Of a stretch of 64,000 nt of DNA, positions 54,019 to 62,607 are shown in pieces. The DNA comes from Barnesiella intestinihominis YIT 11860 (GTDB lineage: Bacteria; Bacteroidota; Bacteroidia; Bacteroidales; Barnesiellaceae). The stretch is from contig NZ_JH815205.1 of the NCBI RefSeq assembly GCF_000296465.1, forward strand, positions 1 through 64,000, in the 5' to 3' direction. Both the position numbers and the translations under genes were made by a program. How positions within the stretch are numbered: the first letter of the stretch is position 1; every line of letters begins with the position of its first letter. The notes beneath the pieces were generated by a model that saw only the letters and a program-made list of their open reading frames with translations, was not told where the DNA came from and made no database searches.

Positions 54019-54594
54019 TCAGTTGATGATGAACTTGATACCGACCCCGAACTGCGTGTGGAACTTCCGTGTGTCGCCACCCCAAAGGCAACGCTCCCGC
54101 AGGTTGGCAAGCAGGGCGATACGGTCTGCCACGTAACACTCCACATCGAGCGTCAGCGCACCGCCGTAGATGAAGGCGTCCCGGTCGTGCAGCGTGGAGC
54201 CGTCATGCAGCACCTTCTTCCCCCAATTTACCGCCTCATATCCGGCGAGAGCCGAAGCCCCGGCATAGACGAAAACAATCTTTCGGGCGTCCGACAGTAT
54301 CTTGAAGTAATAGCCGCCCTCCGCCGTGAACTGCGCCACGGGTATCTTGGTGTCCTTGTAGGGATTGTTCTTCAACAGGTATTCGCCACCGAACACCCAC
54401 TTGTTCCCCTTCTTCGTGTAGGTGGAGAGAGCCGCCCCGAAGCTGTACCCGCCGTCCTTGCCGCCGAGATTGAAGCCGTCCGCCATGTCCGCCCTCACCT
54501 CGATGCCCTGCATCTTCGGCAGACACCGCTGGGCGTGCGCCTGCCCTGTAAAAAGGGCAAGCGACGCGATGATTATTGCGATGTACTTTCTCAT
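54019..54594 (-). CDS. traO: Conjugative transposon protein TraO
   Basis: A 191-residue exported protein (signal MRKYIAIIIASLALFTGQAHA). The mature part has alternating strands with GGYSFGAALSTYTKKGNKWV and FGVGIKFIIN at the end, like a small outer membrane beta-barrel. The pattern is that of the TraO family of Bacteroidales conjugation systems. It follows traN by 2 bases and precedes traP by 7. Confidence 0.88.
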   Translation of the reverse strand: MRKYIAIIIASLALFTGQAHAQRCLPKMQGIEVRADMADGFNLGGKDGGYSFGAALSTYTKKGNKWVFGGEYLLKNNPYKDTKIPVAQFTAEGGYYFKILSDARKIVFVYAGASALAGYEAVNWGKKVLHDGSTLHDRDAFIYGGALTLDVECYVADRIALLANLRERCLWGGDTRKFHTQFGVGIKFIIN

Positions 54595-54596
54595 GG

Positions 54597-55583
54597 TCAG
54601 CGTACTTGAAGTTCGTTGATGGTACCCGCGCGTACCAAATCCTCGTTCTCAATCACGAAGGACTGGTGACGGCCGCCGTTCTTCTCGTTCAATTCCACCA
54701 CGAGGCACTTGTCATCGGGGATGGTGAACTTCGCCATCGTGAAGACCGTGCGCTCGCTCTTTTTGCCCGGCACGAGGGTGGCGTAGTTCTGCGCGCGGAG
54801 CGGCAGAATAATCTGCTCCTGCACGGCAGTACGCTTCGCAACCTTCTTGTCCACGATTTTCCAAGTGATGTAGTCCACATCGAAAGGCACGTTGCTCTGG
54901 TTCTTTATCTCCGTGTGGAAATAAAGCAAGCCGTTGTGCGTGTAGATGCCTTTCAACAGGTATTGGATGCCGAAACGCTTGCAGCCGATATGCTTCACCT
55001 CGCGCTTGTTCTGTTTGTGGATGGACTTCATGATAAGGCGCACCAGCATCGGGCTTTCGCTGCCCAGCTCTTTCAGATAGATTTCCTGCGCGTTGTTCGG
55101 GCGGTTCACCGTGCTGCCGTCATGGATGAAGTCGCACATCTCCACGTTGAGCAACAGCGGTTCGGCGGCGTACTTCACGTTGAAGGTGTAGAAACTGCCG
55201 TCCTCCGTGATGACGGACATATTCGTTTCGTTGGGAAAATTCCTTACGGTAGCCTTCACACGGATGATGTTCTCCGCTCCGTCGGCTTTCCCGGCAATCA
55301 GGTCGGGCGAGCCTAAATCGACATAGCGCACCTCCGCCGGAAAAATGACGTGGACGGTCTTGTCGTAGGTCACTTCCAGACCGTGCGGCGGTATCATGCG
55401 GTCGAAGGTCAGCTTGCGTGACAGCCCGTGATATAGGTCGCCGTCCGCCTCCTTCTGCGGATAGACCTCCTTCGTCAAGGTCGGTTGTTCACTTCCGTTG
55501 GTCGTTTCAACGGTTACATTCTCCTGCGCGTTGGCAGTTATGATGCCCATAGCGAGGGCAAACATGATGATTACTTTTCTCAT
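54597..55583 (-). CDS. traN: Conjugative transposon protein TraN (DUF4138)
   Basis: A 328-residue exported protein with signal MRKVIIMFALAMGIITANA. The mature domain includes LTFDRMIPPHGLEVTYDKTV, HVIFPAEVRYVDLGSPDLIA and LYFHTEIKNQSNVPFDVDYI, typical of TraN/DUF4138, often compared with VirB9-type outer ring components. It is probably part of the periplasmic and outer membrane core of the mating channel with TraM and TraO. Confidence 0.9.
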   Translation of the reverse strand: MRKVIIMFALAMGIITANAQENVTVETTNGSEQPTLTKEVYPQKEADGDLYHGLSRKLTFDRMIPPHGLEVTYDKTVHVIFPAEVRYVDLGSPDLIAGKADGAENIIRVKATVRNFPNETNMSVITEDGSFYTFNVKYAAEPLLLNVEMCDFIHDGSTVNRPNNAQEIYLKELGSESPMLVRLIMKSIHKQNKREVKHIGCKRFGIQYLLKGIYTHNGLLYFHTEIKNQSNVPFDVDYITWKIVDKKVAKRTAVQEQIILPLRAQNYATLVPGKKSERTVFTMAKFTIPDDKCLVVELNEKNGGRHQSFVIENEDLVRAGTINELQVR

Positions 55584-55617
55584 TACTTTTGGATTTTAGT
55601 GGTAATTTTTATTGTTT

Positions 55618-56970
55618 TCAATATTTTTCTTGGTAAAGCATGACCCTGTACCCGGCTTTCAGATGCACCTTGACGGTTCGCATCTTTTTGGCGATGTACT
55701 GGCTCGTGCCTTGTATCAGCCCCTTGCCCAAGTCGGAGGCGAGCTGCGCCCCGGCATTGGTGGAGATGTTGATGCTGCTTCCCAGCGAGCCGCCCATGTT
55801 GGCGGCGACCTCCCGGACGGCGTTCATCTCCATCGAGTTCGGGATGAAGATGCCGGGCTGTCCGTCCGTGTCATAGACCGCAAGCTCCACGGGGATAATC
55901 GTGCCGTCGTATTCCAGCGAGGTAATCTCGATGTCGAGCCGCTCACCCTGTATCTTGCCCGTGCCGACCACCACCGCACCCCGGGGTATTGTCCTGCCTG
56001 CCACCGCCATAGGCTCCAGCAGGCGCAGCCTTACCGTCTGCCCGTCCGTCACGCTCTGCGCCCCATGCACGCACGCCGGTATGGTGTTCCTGTCCAATAC
56101 CTCCGCCGTGCCGACAGCCGTGTTGAAACCCCGGTTGCGTTCCTGCGATAAGGCGGCGACAAACTCCGCGTTACTCATAGGCTGTGAGAGTGAAGAAACT
56201 ACTTGATGCTCCACCTGTCTGATAGGCATTGCCTTGTTCTTCTTCCCTTTCTGCACGGTAGTTGGCTCTGCCCTCTGTTCCGCCGATGGCTGTCCTCCGT
56301 TCTGACCGCCCATGTACTTTGCCGCCAGCTCGTAGGACTTCTCCATAAGAGCCACCTGCTCGTCCATAGAGGAAGCCTTGCCCCTCTCGCTTTCCAGTTC
56401 CGACTCCAGCGATGCGATGCGCTCCAACAATTCGTCCATCTCCGCATTGTCGTTTTTCGGCTGGTCGTAGAAGTTTCCGAGCGTGGCGTTCAGGTCACGG
56501 TAGGCGGCTGCGGAGGACTGGATGGTCTGCGGCGTGGCTGGCTTTGCCCTTTCTTCCTTGCCGCCCGGATTGGCGAGGTCGAAGTCCACTCCGTTCTCCG
56601 TTCCCGCTATCTCGCGGTCGAACATGTCGCCCAGCTGCCCGATGGCACGGTTGCGGCTCTCCTGACGCTCTTCCATCTCCCCATGCTCGTAGGCTTTCAG
56701 CTTGTCGCCGATAATCTGCCGGTTCGCCTTGTCAGCGTCGGGCATCTCGGTGTTGTATCCGTCCGTTCCCGGCGGTTGCTCCTTGCCGGAGGACGGGGCG
56801 AATATCAGCCACATCGCCCCGATGAACACCAACACCATAGCGGGCAGCACGATCATCTTCTGCCGTTTCAGCCGTTGCGCCTCTGTCAGCGGTTCGCGCT
56901 CCTTTTTCGGTTTCCCCGTTTCGGGAGCAGCTTTGTTCTCTTTCGTCGGTTCATTCTTTGTCTGTTCCAT
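55618..56970 (-). CDS. traM: Conjugative transposon protein TraM
   Basis: A 450-residue protein with a cytoplasmic basic N-terminus, one membrane helix (IVLPAMVLVFIGAMWLIFAP, about 40-59), a long charged and coiled-coil middle (about 75-250), and a C-terminal beta domain with GAVVVGTGKIQGERLDIEIT and PGIFIPNSMEMNAVREVAAN, which resembles VirB10/TrbI-type cores. It would span the periplasm and link inner and outer membrane parts. Its start overlaps traL by 20 bases. Confidence 0.9.
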   Translation of the reverse strand: MEQTKNEPTKENKAAPETGKPKKEREPLTEAQRLKRQKMIVLPAMVLVFIGAMWLIFAPSSGKEQPPGTDGYNTEMPDADKANRQIIGDKLKAYEHGEMEERQESRNRAIGQLGDMFDREIAGTENGVDFDLANPGGKEERAKPATPQTIQSSAAAYRDLNATLGNFYDQPKNDNAEMDELLERIASLESELESERGKASSMDEQVALMEKSYELAAKYMGGQNGGQPSAEQRAEPTTVQKGKKNKAMPIRQVEHQVVSSLSQPMSNAEFVAALSQERNRGFNTAVGTAEVLDRNTIPACVHGAQSVTDGQTVRLRLLEPMAVAGRTIPRGAVVVGTGKIQGERLDIEITSLEYDGTIIPVELAVYDTDGQPGIFIPNSMEMNAVREVAANMGGSLGSSINISTNAGAQLASDLGKGLIQGTSQYIAKKMRTVKVHLKAGYRVMLYQEKY

Positions 56971-57259
56971 ATAAATAAGGTGTTAAGTGATTGCCTGTTT
57001 CCGCCGGGGTCGGCAGTTCCACCCGTCCGGCGTGTCCCGTTTCCATATGTGAGCCGTCGTTCCTGCCGATGTCATAGACGGCTCTGCCGAAGGTGTAAAG
57101 GGCAAGCACCGCGAAGGCGGCGAACATCCCCAGCACGATGCGGCGGCGTGTTTCCGGCGGCAAGCCGTCCAGATACCCTTTGAGACTTGCCGCCAAGCGT
57201 TTCCGTTTGTCGTGGAGTTTCCAATACATGCCCCACATTGATTTTCTGATACTTTTCAT
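56951..57259 (-). CDS. traL: Conjugative transposon protein TraL (DUF3989)
   Basis: A 102-residue membrane protein. A basic N-terminus (KLHDKRKRLAASLKGYLDG) is followed by one helix (IVLGMFAAFAVLALYTFGRA, about 41-60) and a short periplasmic tail. It fits the TraL position and family in CTnDOT-like operons. It lies 6 bases after traK and overlaps traM, so translation is probably coupled. Confidence 0.82.
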   Translation of the reverse strand: MKSIRKSMWGMYWKLHDKRKRLAASLKGYLDGLPPETRRRIVLGMFAAFAVLALYTFGRAVYDIGRNDGSHMETGHAGRVELPTPAETGNHLTPYLYGTDKE

Positions 57260-57265
57260 GTCCTG

Positions 57266-57889
57266 TTACCGTTTGATAGTCTGTAAATCCTTGTTCTCAA
57301 TGATGGTGAAACCCTCGATGGTAAAACCGTTCGGGTTGTCATCCGACCGCGATGCGTTCAGCAGGCGGCAGGTGGTCACGAGGCTGCGCTCGGTGACGTT
57401 GCTCTGCCGGATGATTTTCTGTGTGGCGTAGGTCACGGCACGGTAGGGATAGGCGTTGAAGTCGCACACCACGCTGTCCACCTTCAGCACTTGGTTGATG
57501 TTCCCGGCGATGATGCGGTTGTAGTACCCCTTCTCCGCGAAGTCCGAATAATAGTGGTACACGCTCTTGTCCGCCAGCAGCAAGGCACGTTTCACGTTGT
57601 GTTCAATCGCGCTTTTTTCAGGTGATAGCGTGAAGAACATCTCGTGGAAACGGCGCACATGTTCCCGTGCCTCCGCCGGGCGGTTCTGCGACAAATCCTG
57701 AGACAAGGCGAGCATCAGGCTCTTGCCGTTGTCCAGCACATAGATTTTCTCCCGTTGCTTCTCTGCGAAACGGTAGGAGTTCCACACGCTCCACACCGTC
57801 ACCACGGCGCACAGCGAGAGGAAGACGATACCGAACAGGCGTATCTGCCTGAACGACGATTCGATGTTTCTAAGTGATTTGAATTCCAT
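57266..57889 (-). CDS. traK: Conjugative transposon protein TraK (VirB8-like)
   Basis: A 207-residue inner membrane protein with one N-terminal helix (LFGIVFLSLCAVVTVWSVWN, about 19-38) and a periplasmic domain. The pattern RNIESSFRQIRLFGIVFLSL and SNVTERSLVTTCRLLNASRS is that of the TraK family, comparable to VirB8 assembly factors. It lies 31 bases after traJ. Confidence 0.88.
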   Translation of the reverse strand: MEFKSLRNIESSFRQIRLFGIVFLSLCAVVTVWSVWNSYRFAEKQREKIYVLDNGKSLMLALSQDLSQNRPAEAREHVRRFHEMFFTLSPEKSAIEHNVKRALLLADKSVYHYYSDFAEKGYYNRIIAGNINQVLKVDSVVCDFNAYPYRAVTYATQKIIRQSNVTERSLVTTCRLLNASRSDDNPNGFTIEGFTIIENKDLQTIKR

Positions 57890-57920
57890 TTATATTTTCC
57901 AATTTATGATTGCACATTGA

Positions 57921-58925
57921 TTATTTCAGCAATTTGCCGACACGTCCGACTGCGTTTCCTGCGGCTGCACCCGCCACGCTGCCCGCCATGCTTCCGGCTC
58001 GTCCCGCCATCTGGTTCACGTTGCGACCGTAACCGCCCATGCCTCCGGCTTGGATAATCCAGCCCGCAACGGTGGGAATGGTAAAGTAGCCGATGATGCC
58101 GATGCAGAGGAATACGATATACACCCCGTCGCTCGAATCCAGCGAGAAGTTCGGGTCTGCCTGCATCCGCTCGATGTCGTTTTGCAGCATCAGAACCTGT
58201 ATCTTCGCCAGTATGGTGCTGAACATGTCCGATACCGGTAGCCACAGATAGACCTGTATATAGCGGCATATCCACTGCGTGAGCGTGTTTTGGAAACCGT
58301 CCCATACCGACAGGGCGAAGGCTATCGGACCGAGAATCGCCAGCACCACGAGAAAGAAGGTGCGGACGGTGTCTATCACGAGGGCGGCGGCTTGGAACAG
58401 CAGTTCGAGTATCTCGCGGAAGAAGTCGCGGATGCTCTTCTTCATGTTGTACATTCCCCGGTCGATATACATTCCCGCCATCGTCACCATGTCGGAGGGC
58501 GACCAGCCGAGTTCCTCCAGTTGCTTGTCAAATTCCTCGTTGGACACGAGGTAGGCGGTTTCGGGGTTGCGTACCATCGCCTCGTATTCCAGTTTGTCCT
58601 TCTGCTCCCGGTATCGGTTCATGTCCAGCGTTTCCGCCTCCAGCATCTTTGCCGTGCCCTGTACGACGGGTGAGAGGATGCTGTTTATCGTGCCCAGCAC
58701 CACAGTCGGGAAGAACATGATGCACAGACCGATGGCAAAAGGACGGAGCATCGGGAATACGTCTATCGGTTCAGCTCTCGCCAGCGACTGCCATACCCGG
58801 TAGGCGACGTAGAACAGCGCACCCAGCCCGGCGATGCCTTTCGCCACACCAGCCATGTCCCCACACAGCGGCATCATCTGCTCATAAAGTGAACGTAAAA
58901 TCTGATGAAGGTTGTCGAACTTCAT
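57921..58925 (-). CDS. traJ: Conjugative transposon protein TraJ (VirB6-like)
   Basis: A 334-residue polytopic inner membrane protein with several helices (about 25-48, 70-95, 195-220, 275-300) and a glycine-alanine rich C-terminus (GRAGSMAGSVAGAAAGNAVG). The sequence includes QICRYIQ-like WICRYIQVYLWLPVSDMFST, typical of the TraJ family. It plays the VirB6 channel role. It starts 3 bases after traI. Confidence 0.88.
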   Translation of the reverse strand: MKFDNLHQILRSLYEQMMPLCGDMAGVAKGIAGLGALFYVAYRVWQSLARAEPIDVFPMLRPFAIGLCIMFFPTVVLGTINSILSPVVQGTAKMLEAETLDMNRYREQKDKLEYEAMVRNPETAYLVSNEEFDKQLEELGWSPSDMVTMAGMYIDRGMYNMKKSIRDFFREILELLFQAAALVIDTVRTFFLVVLAILGPIAFALSVWDGFQNTLTQWICRYIQVYLWLPVSDMFSTILAKIQVLMLQNDIERMQADPNFSLDSSDGVYIVFLCIGIIGYFTIPTVAGWIIQAGGMGGYGRNVNQMAGRAGSMAGSVAGAAAGNAVGRVGKLLK

Positions 58926-58928
58926 AGG

Positions 58929-59558
58929 CTACCAGTATCTTTCGTTCATGTTCCCGTACAGCCCCATGATGCGGTCGAGGTCGTTCTTCTTTTTCGCACG
59001 CAGGTAACTCACGGAGATGTTCTTGTTCGTGTAGTAGCTCACGAGGTTGCGGTAACGCTTCATCTTCGAGTGGCAGCGTTCCACCACGTCCATGCGCTCC
59101 TTGTCGGTCATGGAGAGCGTGGTGATGTTCACCACGTTCCTGAGTTCCGTCAACACTTCGTTGCTTTCCTCCAGCAGTTTCGTGTAGCCGAAAGCGATTG
59201 CGGAAAGCTCTTCGGGTCTGAAATTCCCGTCACGGAGCATCCGTTGGAAACTGTTCACATAGATGTCTGTGATGTCGCCCACCATCAGGATGGTCTGCTG
59301 CACCTTGCGGGCGTCCTTGACCAGATTGTTCACCGATTTGAGGGCATCGTAATACTTCTTGCCCTGCTGATAGATTTTCACCGTCTCCTGAAAGTTGCTC
59401 ACCATGTTCGTGGCGGTCTTGGAGGTATGGATGATGTTTTTGGAGGCATTGATGATGCCCTGCGCTAGATTGCCCGGATCGCTTACGACCCACTGTGCGC
59501 TTGCCCTGCCCGCGAAAAGCAGGCACAGGCAGATAATCATTGTTATTCTTGTTCTCAT
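58929..59558 (-). CDS. traI: Conjugative transposon protein TraI (DUF4141)
   Basis: A 209-residue exported protein with signal MRTRITMIICLCLLFAGRASA, then a helical, coiled-coil rich mature part (VVSDPGNLAQGIINASKNII, YNLV-like RNLVSYYTNKNISVSYLRAK). This is the DUF4141/TraI family, comparable to VirB5. Despite the letter it is not the relaxase TraI of F-like plasmids. It is probably periplasmic, at the tip or stem of the channel. Confidence 0.88.
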   Translation of the reverse strand: MRTRITMIICLCLLFAGRASAQWVVSDPGNLAQGIINASKNIIHTSKTATNMVSNFQETVKIYQQGKKYYDALKSVNNLVKDARKVQQTILMVGDITDIYVNSFQRMLRDGNFRPEELSAIAFGYTKLLEESNEVLTELRNVVNITTLSMTDKERMDVVERCHSKMKRYRNLVSYYTNKNISVSYLRAKKKNDLDRIMGLYGNMNERYW

Positions 59559-59581
59559 GTTACTTTGGATTTTAGTGGTTG

Positions 59582-59962
59582 TTATTCTTCGGTCGGATGT
59601 CCCGGCTGCGGCTTCACCCGCACATAGTCCCCGTTTGGCGAGAAAGTCAGCACATCCGTGGCCTCGTTGTAGGACACGTCGATGCGGAAGCCGGTGTTCA
59701 TGAACAGGTTGCCGTTCTCCTCCTGCAAGAGATAGGTTTCCGGCTTGAGCTTGCGGCGCAGACCGCTACGACGGAACACCGTCACTTTGTAGGCTTCGCC
59801 CTCCTTGTAGATAAGCACGTCAGGTTTTCCCTCCACGCTCTCCCAGTTCCCGCACAGCATGTCGCGGCGGTTGTCGGCCACGTCGCAGGATTGCAGCATC
59901 ATGACCGCCAATCCGATAAGGCACTTGCTGACTTGCAGCATTTTCACTTTTGGTAAATTCAT
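59582..59962 (-). CDS. traH: Conjugative transposon TraH-like protein (DUF3876)
   Basis: A 126-residue lipoprotein-like protein: CLIGLAVMMLQSC looks like a lipobox, and the compact beta-rich remainder (LCGNWESVEGKPDVLIYKEG, GFRIDVSYNEATDVLTFSPN) matches DUF3876, which holds the traH position in CTnDOT-type operons. The first ATG (59962) or the one at 59941 may be used. It follows the traG end by 40 bases. Confidence 0.75.
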   Translation of the reverse strand: MNLPKVKMLQVSKCLIGLAVMMLQSCDVADNRRDMLCGNWESVEGKPDVLIYKEGEAYKVTVFRRSGLRRKLKPETYLLQEENGNLFMNTGFRIDVSYNEATDVLTFSPNGDYVRVKPQPGHPTEE

Positions 59963-60002
59963 ACGCGTTTTTCTTTTTTGGTTGATACATTCTGTTTTTT
60001 AG

Positions 60003-60128
60003 TTATTCCTTGTTTCTCCGCCTTTCGGCAAGCTGCCGGATGGCGGCTTCGATGTCGTCGCCCAGCTTCTCCGCCAGACGGTAAACCTCCACTTTTTCCG
60101 TTTCCTCGGTGGTGTACGCGTAGGCTAA
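60003..60128 (-). CDS. traG: traG, 3' exon
   Basis: The last 41 codons of traG, from TTA at 60128 to TAA at 60003-60005, reading LAYAYTTEETEKVEVYRLAE, then a helical end ERRRNKE. It has no start of its own. Joined to codon CTG at 62608-62610 after removal of 60129-62607, the frame continues as EEYL-LAYAYTTEET, which fits the C-terminus of TraG proteins. Confidence 0.88.
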   Translation of the reverse strand, partial: LAYAYTTEETEKVEVYRLAEKLGDDIEAAIRQLAERRRNKE

Positions 60129-60222
60129 GTACCCAGCGCCTTGTCATATTTCTATGATAGGTTTCCGGGCACTCGCCCCCGAACCGGACTTACAAGTCTC
60201 CCTGTATCCGGCTCTCCACTAA

Positions 60223-62046
60223 TTAATTCAGTCTGATCCGTCGGTCGGGGTCTATCTTTGCATGACATTTCGAGCAGACCGCCAGCGTTTTGCGCCGCCG
60301 TGCGATCATGTTCTTCTCCCAATCGGACTTACCTTTCAGGTCTTTGAGTTTGCGGACATGGTGCATTTCGAGTTTGTCCGTAGCACCGCATAATTCGCAG
60401 ACTTGGAGTTTCAGCCTTTCCATTAGGCTGTTACGACCGCCCGTTATTGTAACTGTCCGCGGGATAGTGTCGCATGAGGTAGCCCCTGCGATTTTTTTGC
60501 GTTTGAAACCGTCGTGATAGAATGATTGGTAGAGCGTTTTACCCTTACTGTTCTCATATGCCACTTTGAACGTCCCGTCCTTTTTGTACTGGAATAGGAT
60601 TTTCTTTACAGACGACTTGTACTTTCTTGCGAAAGTCTTGTACATGCTGTATGACATGATGTGATAGAAAGAGTTGATGGCCGGGCTGTTATTGGCTATC
60701 GAGTAGTAGTTGTAGAATCCCCGGATTTCGGCGTTGAACTGACTGACTATTTCCAGGTCGTCCAAATCGATCATGTACGTTCTGACGATGGATTTCCATA
60801 CCTCTTTGCCGTTCACGACCGCTATTCTTGCGGCCTTGTAGTCAAAGAGTTTCTTTCGCATCGTTTCAAAATTCAGATACAAGACCGGGACGTGTCCGAA
60901 CGCCCTGACCGTTCTACCGTTTTTATCCTTGCGTAAATCATTGCTCCTACGGATAAAAATGTCGAATCCGAGGAACTTGGCGGGTTTCTGTGCGTTGGTT
61001 ATCAGTGTCTTTTCATCTGACAGTTCCAGTTTAAGAGCCTCTTTCAAATAGTTTTTAATGTCCTCTTTTACCGTTTTGCAGTCTTCCAGACTACCGATTA
61101 TTCCAATCAGAAAGTCATCTGCGTACCGAACGTATTTTATGCGTTTGATACTGCTGTCCATTTCATTACGCGCGGGAAACTTGTGCCTTTCTTCCCGTAG
61201 CCGCTTGATTTCAGCGGTCATCTGTTCTCTTACCTTTTCATCTTTCTCATTTTTCAGCTTCTTAGCCAGCCGGTATCTCCGCTGCTCGTAGAGCTTGTAC
61301 TGAGCGTTGCCTTTCCGTATTTCCCCCTTGTTGAACCGATTGATGTATTCCCGGATGTACTTGTCGAACTTGTCGAGGTAGATATTCGCCAATATAGGAC
61401 TGACGATACCGCCCTGCGGTGTCCCGCTGTACGTTCTGTGAAACACCCAATCTTCGATGTATCCGGCGTTAAGGAATTTGCGGATAAGCCGTAGAAATCT
61501 CTCGTCGGCGATGCGTTCCCGCAGGATGCCTATCAACACATCATGATCGATGTTGTCGTAGAACCCTTTGATGTCGCCCTCGATGAACCATTTCACGGCT
61601 GTGAATGACTTCTGTATGCTGATAAGTGCGGTATGGCAACTACGCCCGGGCCGAAACCCGTGTGAGGTATGCTCAAAACTGCCCTCGTAGATAGCTTCCA
61701 GTATCATTCTCACCACTTCCTGCACCAACTTGTCGTTGAATGAGGGGATGCCAAGCGGACGTTTCTTGCCGTTTTTCTTCGGTATGTACGCCCTTTTGGA
61801 CGGAGCTGGTTGATAAGTCTCGTTTTTCAGACTTTCAATCAGTTGCTCAATGCGTTCAATGCTCATTCCACTGACGGTTTTACCGTCAGTTCCTGCTGTC
61901 ATGTTGCCCGGTTTTGCGTAAATGCGCTCGTAGGCCACATAAAACATTTCCGCATTAAACAGCACTCTATACAGCCGCTCAAACTTGTAGTTTGAATTAC
62001 CGCTGTGTTTAGACAGACTGTTTAACACATTCTTTGGATTTCTCAT
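60223..62046 (-). CDS. ltrA: Group II intron reverse transcriptase/maturase with HNH domain
   Basis: A 607-residue intron-encoded protein. RT blocks include AGTDGKTVSGMSIERIEQLI, IPKKNGKKRPLGIPSFNDKL, SHGFRPGRSCHTALI, FIEGDIKGFYDNIDH, SGTPQGGIVSPILANIYL and the catalytic KYVRYADDFLIGI. A maturase domain follows (about 430-540), then a C-terminal HNH endonuclease with CELCGATDKLEMHHVRKL and VCSKCHAKI. It promotes splicing and retrohoming; the HNH part nicks the target strand. The layout and length differ from the class C protein at 48969, so the two introns were acquired independently. Confidence 0.93.
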   Translation of the reverse strand: MRNPKNVLNSLSKHSGNSNYKFERLYRVLFNAEMFYVAYERIYAKPGNMTAGTDGKTVSGMSIERIEQLIESLKNETYQPAPSKRAYIPKKNGKKRPLGIPSFNDKLVQEVVRMILEAIYEGSFEHTSHGFRPGRSCHTALISIQKSFTAVKWFIEGDIKGFYDNIDHDVLIGILRERIADERFLRLIRKFLNAGYIEDWVFHRTYSGTPQGGIVSPILANIYLDKFDKYIREYINRFNKGEIRKGNAQYKLYEQRRYRLAKKLKNEKDEKVREQMTAEIKRLREERHKFPARNEMDSSIKRIKYVRYADDFLIGIIGSLEDCKTVKEDIKNYLKEALKLELSDEKTLITNAQKPAKFLGFDIFIRRSNDLRKDKNGRTVRAFGHVPVLYLNFETMRKKLFDYKAARIAVVNGKEVWKSIVRTYMIDLDDLEIVSQFNAEIRGFYNYYSIANNSPAINSFYHIMSYSMYKTFARKYKSSVKKILFQYKKDGTFKVAYENSKGKTLYQSFYHDGFKRKKIAGATSCDTIPRTVTITGGRNSLMERLKLQVCELCGATDKLEMHHVRKLKDLKGKSDWEKNMIARRRKTLAVCSKCHAKIDPDRRIRLN

Positions 62047-62595
62047 GTCTCACACATTTTCCGTTAAATTGTTAAACTTAATTAGCTGCTTCCCTTCGCC
62101 ATGTACAGGGCGTTACCCTGCTCAGACTACTATGGAAGCTCCGTTGCCATGCCGGATATTCATAGGTCTACACCTAATAGCCTTGCGGCGTTCCGGTTTA
62201 GGCAATCCCCGTTTAGGAACTTGACAACTGTTTGGCGCGATAGATTGTCGGATACGACTTTCGTCCTTTACTGCTTATGGCAGTTGCCCTGCGGTCAGTT
62301 TATGCTACATCCGCTATCTGTCATCGGTGTAGTACCGCAGTGTGACGTATATAACTATCTTCCGTCACCGCCCAAGGATACGACTGCTCGGACTATCGTT
62401 CAACCAATGCAGGCTTTATCCTTATATCTATCTTTTTAACTTGCCATTCAGTCGCAGCCTGATAGTTGGCTGACTTATGGCTTTACCAACGTGCTGTGTT
62501 CCCTTATGGGGTTTCCCCCTCCGGTAAGCGGTTGTTAATGGGCATTTTAAACACTTGCCCAGTCGCTTGCCAAAGCGACATTCGTCAAATTCCCT
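62047..62595. other. 5' structural part of the traG intron
   Basis: Intron domains I-IV ahead of the reverse transcriptase start, on the minus strand. Open frames here (for example 62101-62439 on the plus strand) are by-products of RNA structure. No gene is supported. Confidence 0.7.
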
Positions 62596-62607
62596 TTACG
62601 GGCGCAC

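Larger units (their letters stand above)
60129..62607 (-). mobile_element. Group II intron inserted in traG
   Basis: A 2,479-bp intron read leftward. Its 5' end is GTGCGCCCG (from 62607), fitting GUGYG, and its 3' end is CTGGGTAC (60129). Domain V lies near 60175-60214 as GAGCCGGATAC with GTCCGGTTC, and domain VI follows. It encodes the reverse transcriptase with HNH domain at 60223-62046. Without splicing, traG would end 3 codons into the intron (VRP then stop at 62596-62598). Confidence 0.9.

Noticed and set aside
54576-55316. Long plus-strand frame opposite traN
   Set aside because: High G+C antisense shadow of traN; no start signal or family match.
56203-57183. Plus-strand frame of 326 codons opposite traM and traL
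   Set aside because: Antisense shadow in G+C-rich conjugation genes.
62101-62439. Plus-strand frame of 112 codons inside the traG intron
   Set aside because: It lies in the structured RNA part of the intron and has no protein-like conservation pattern.
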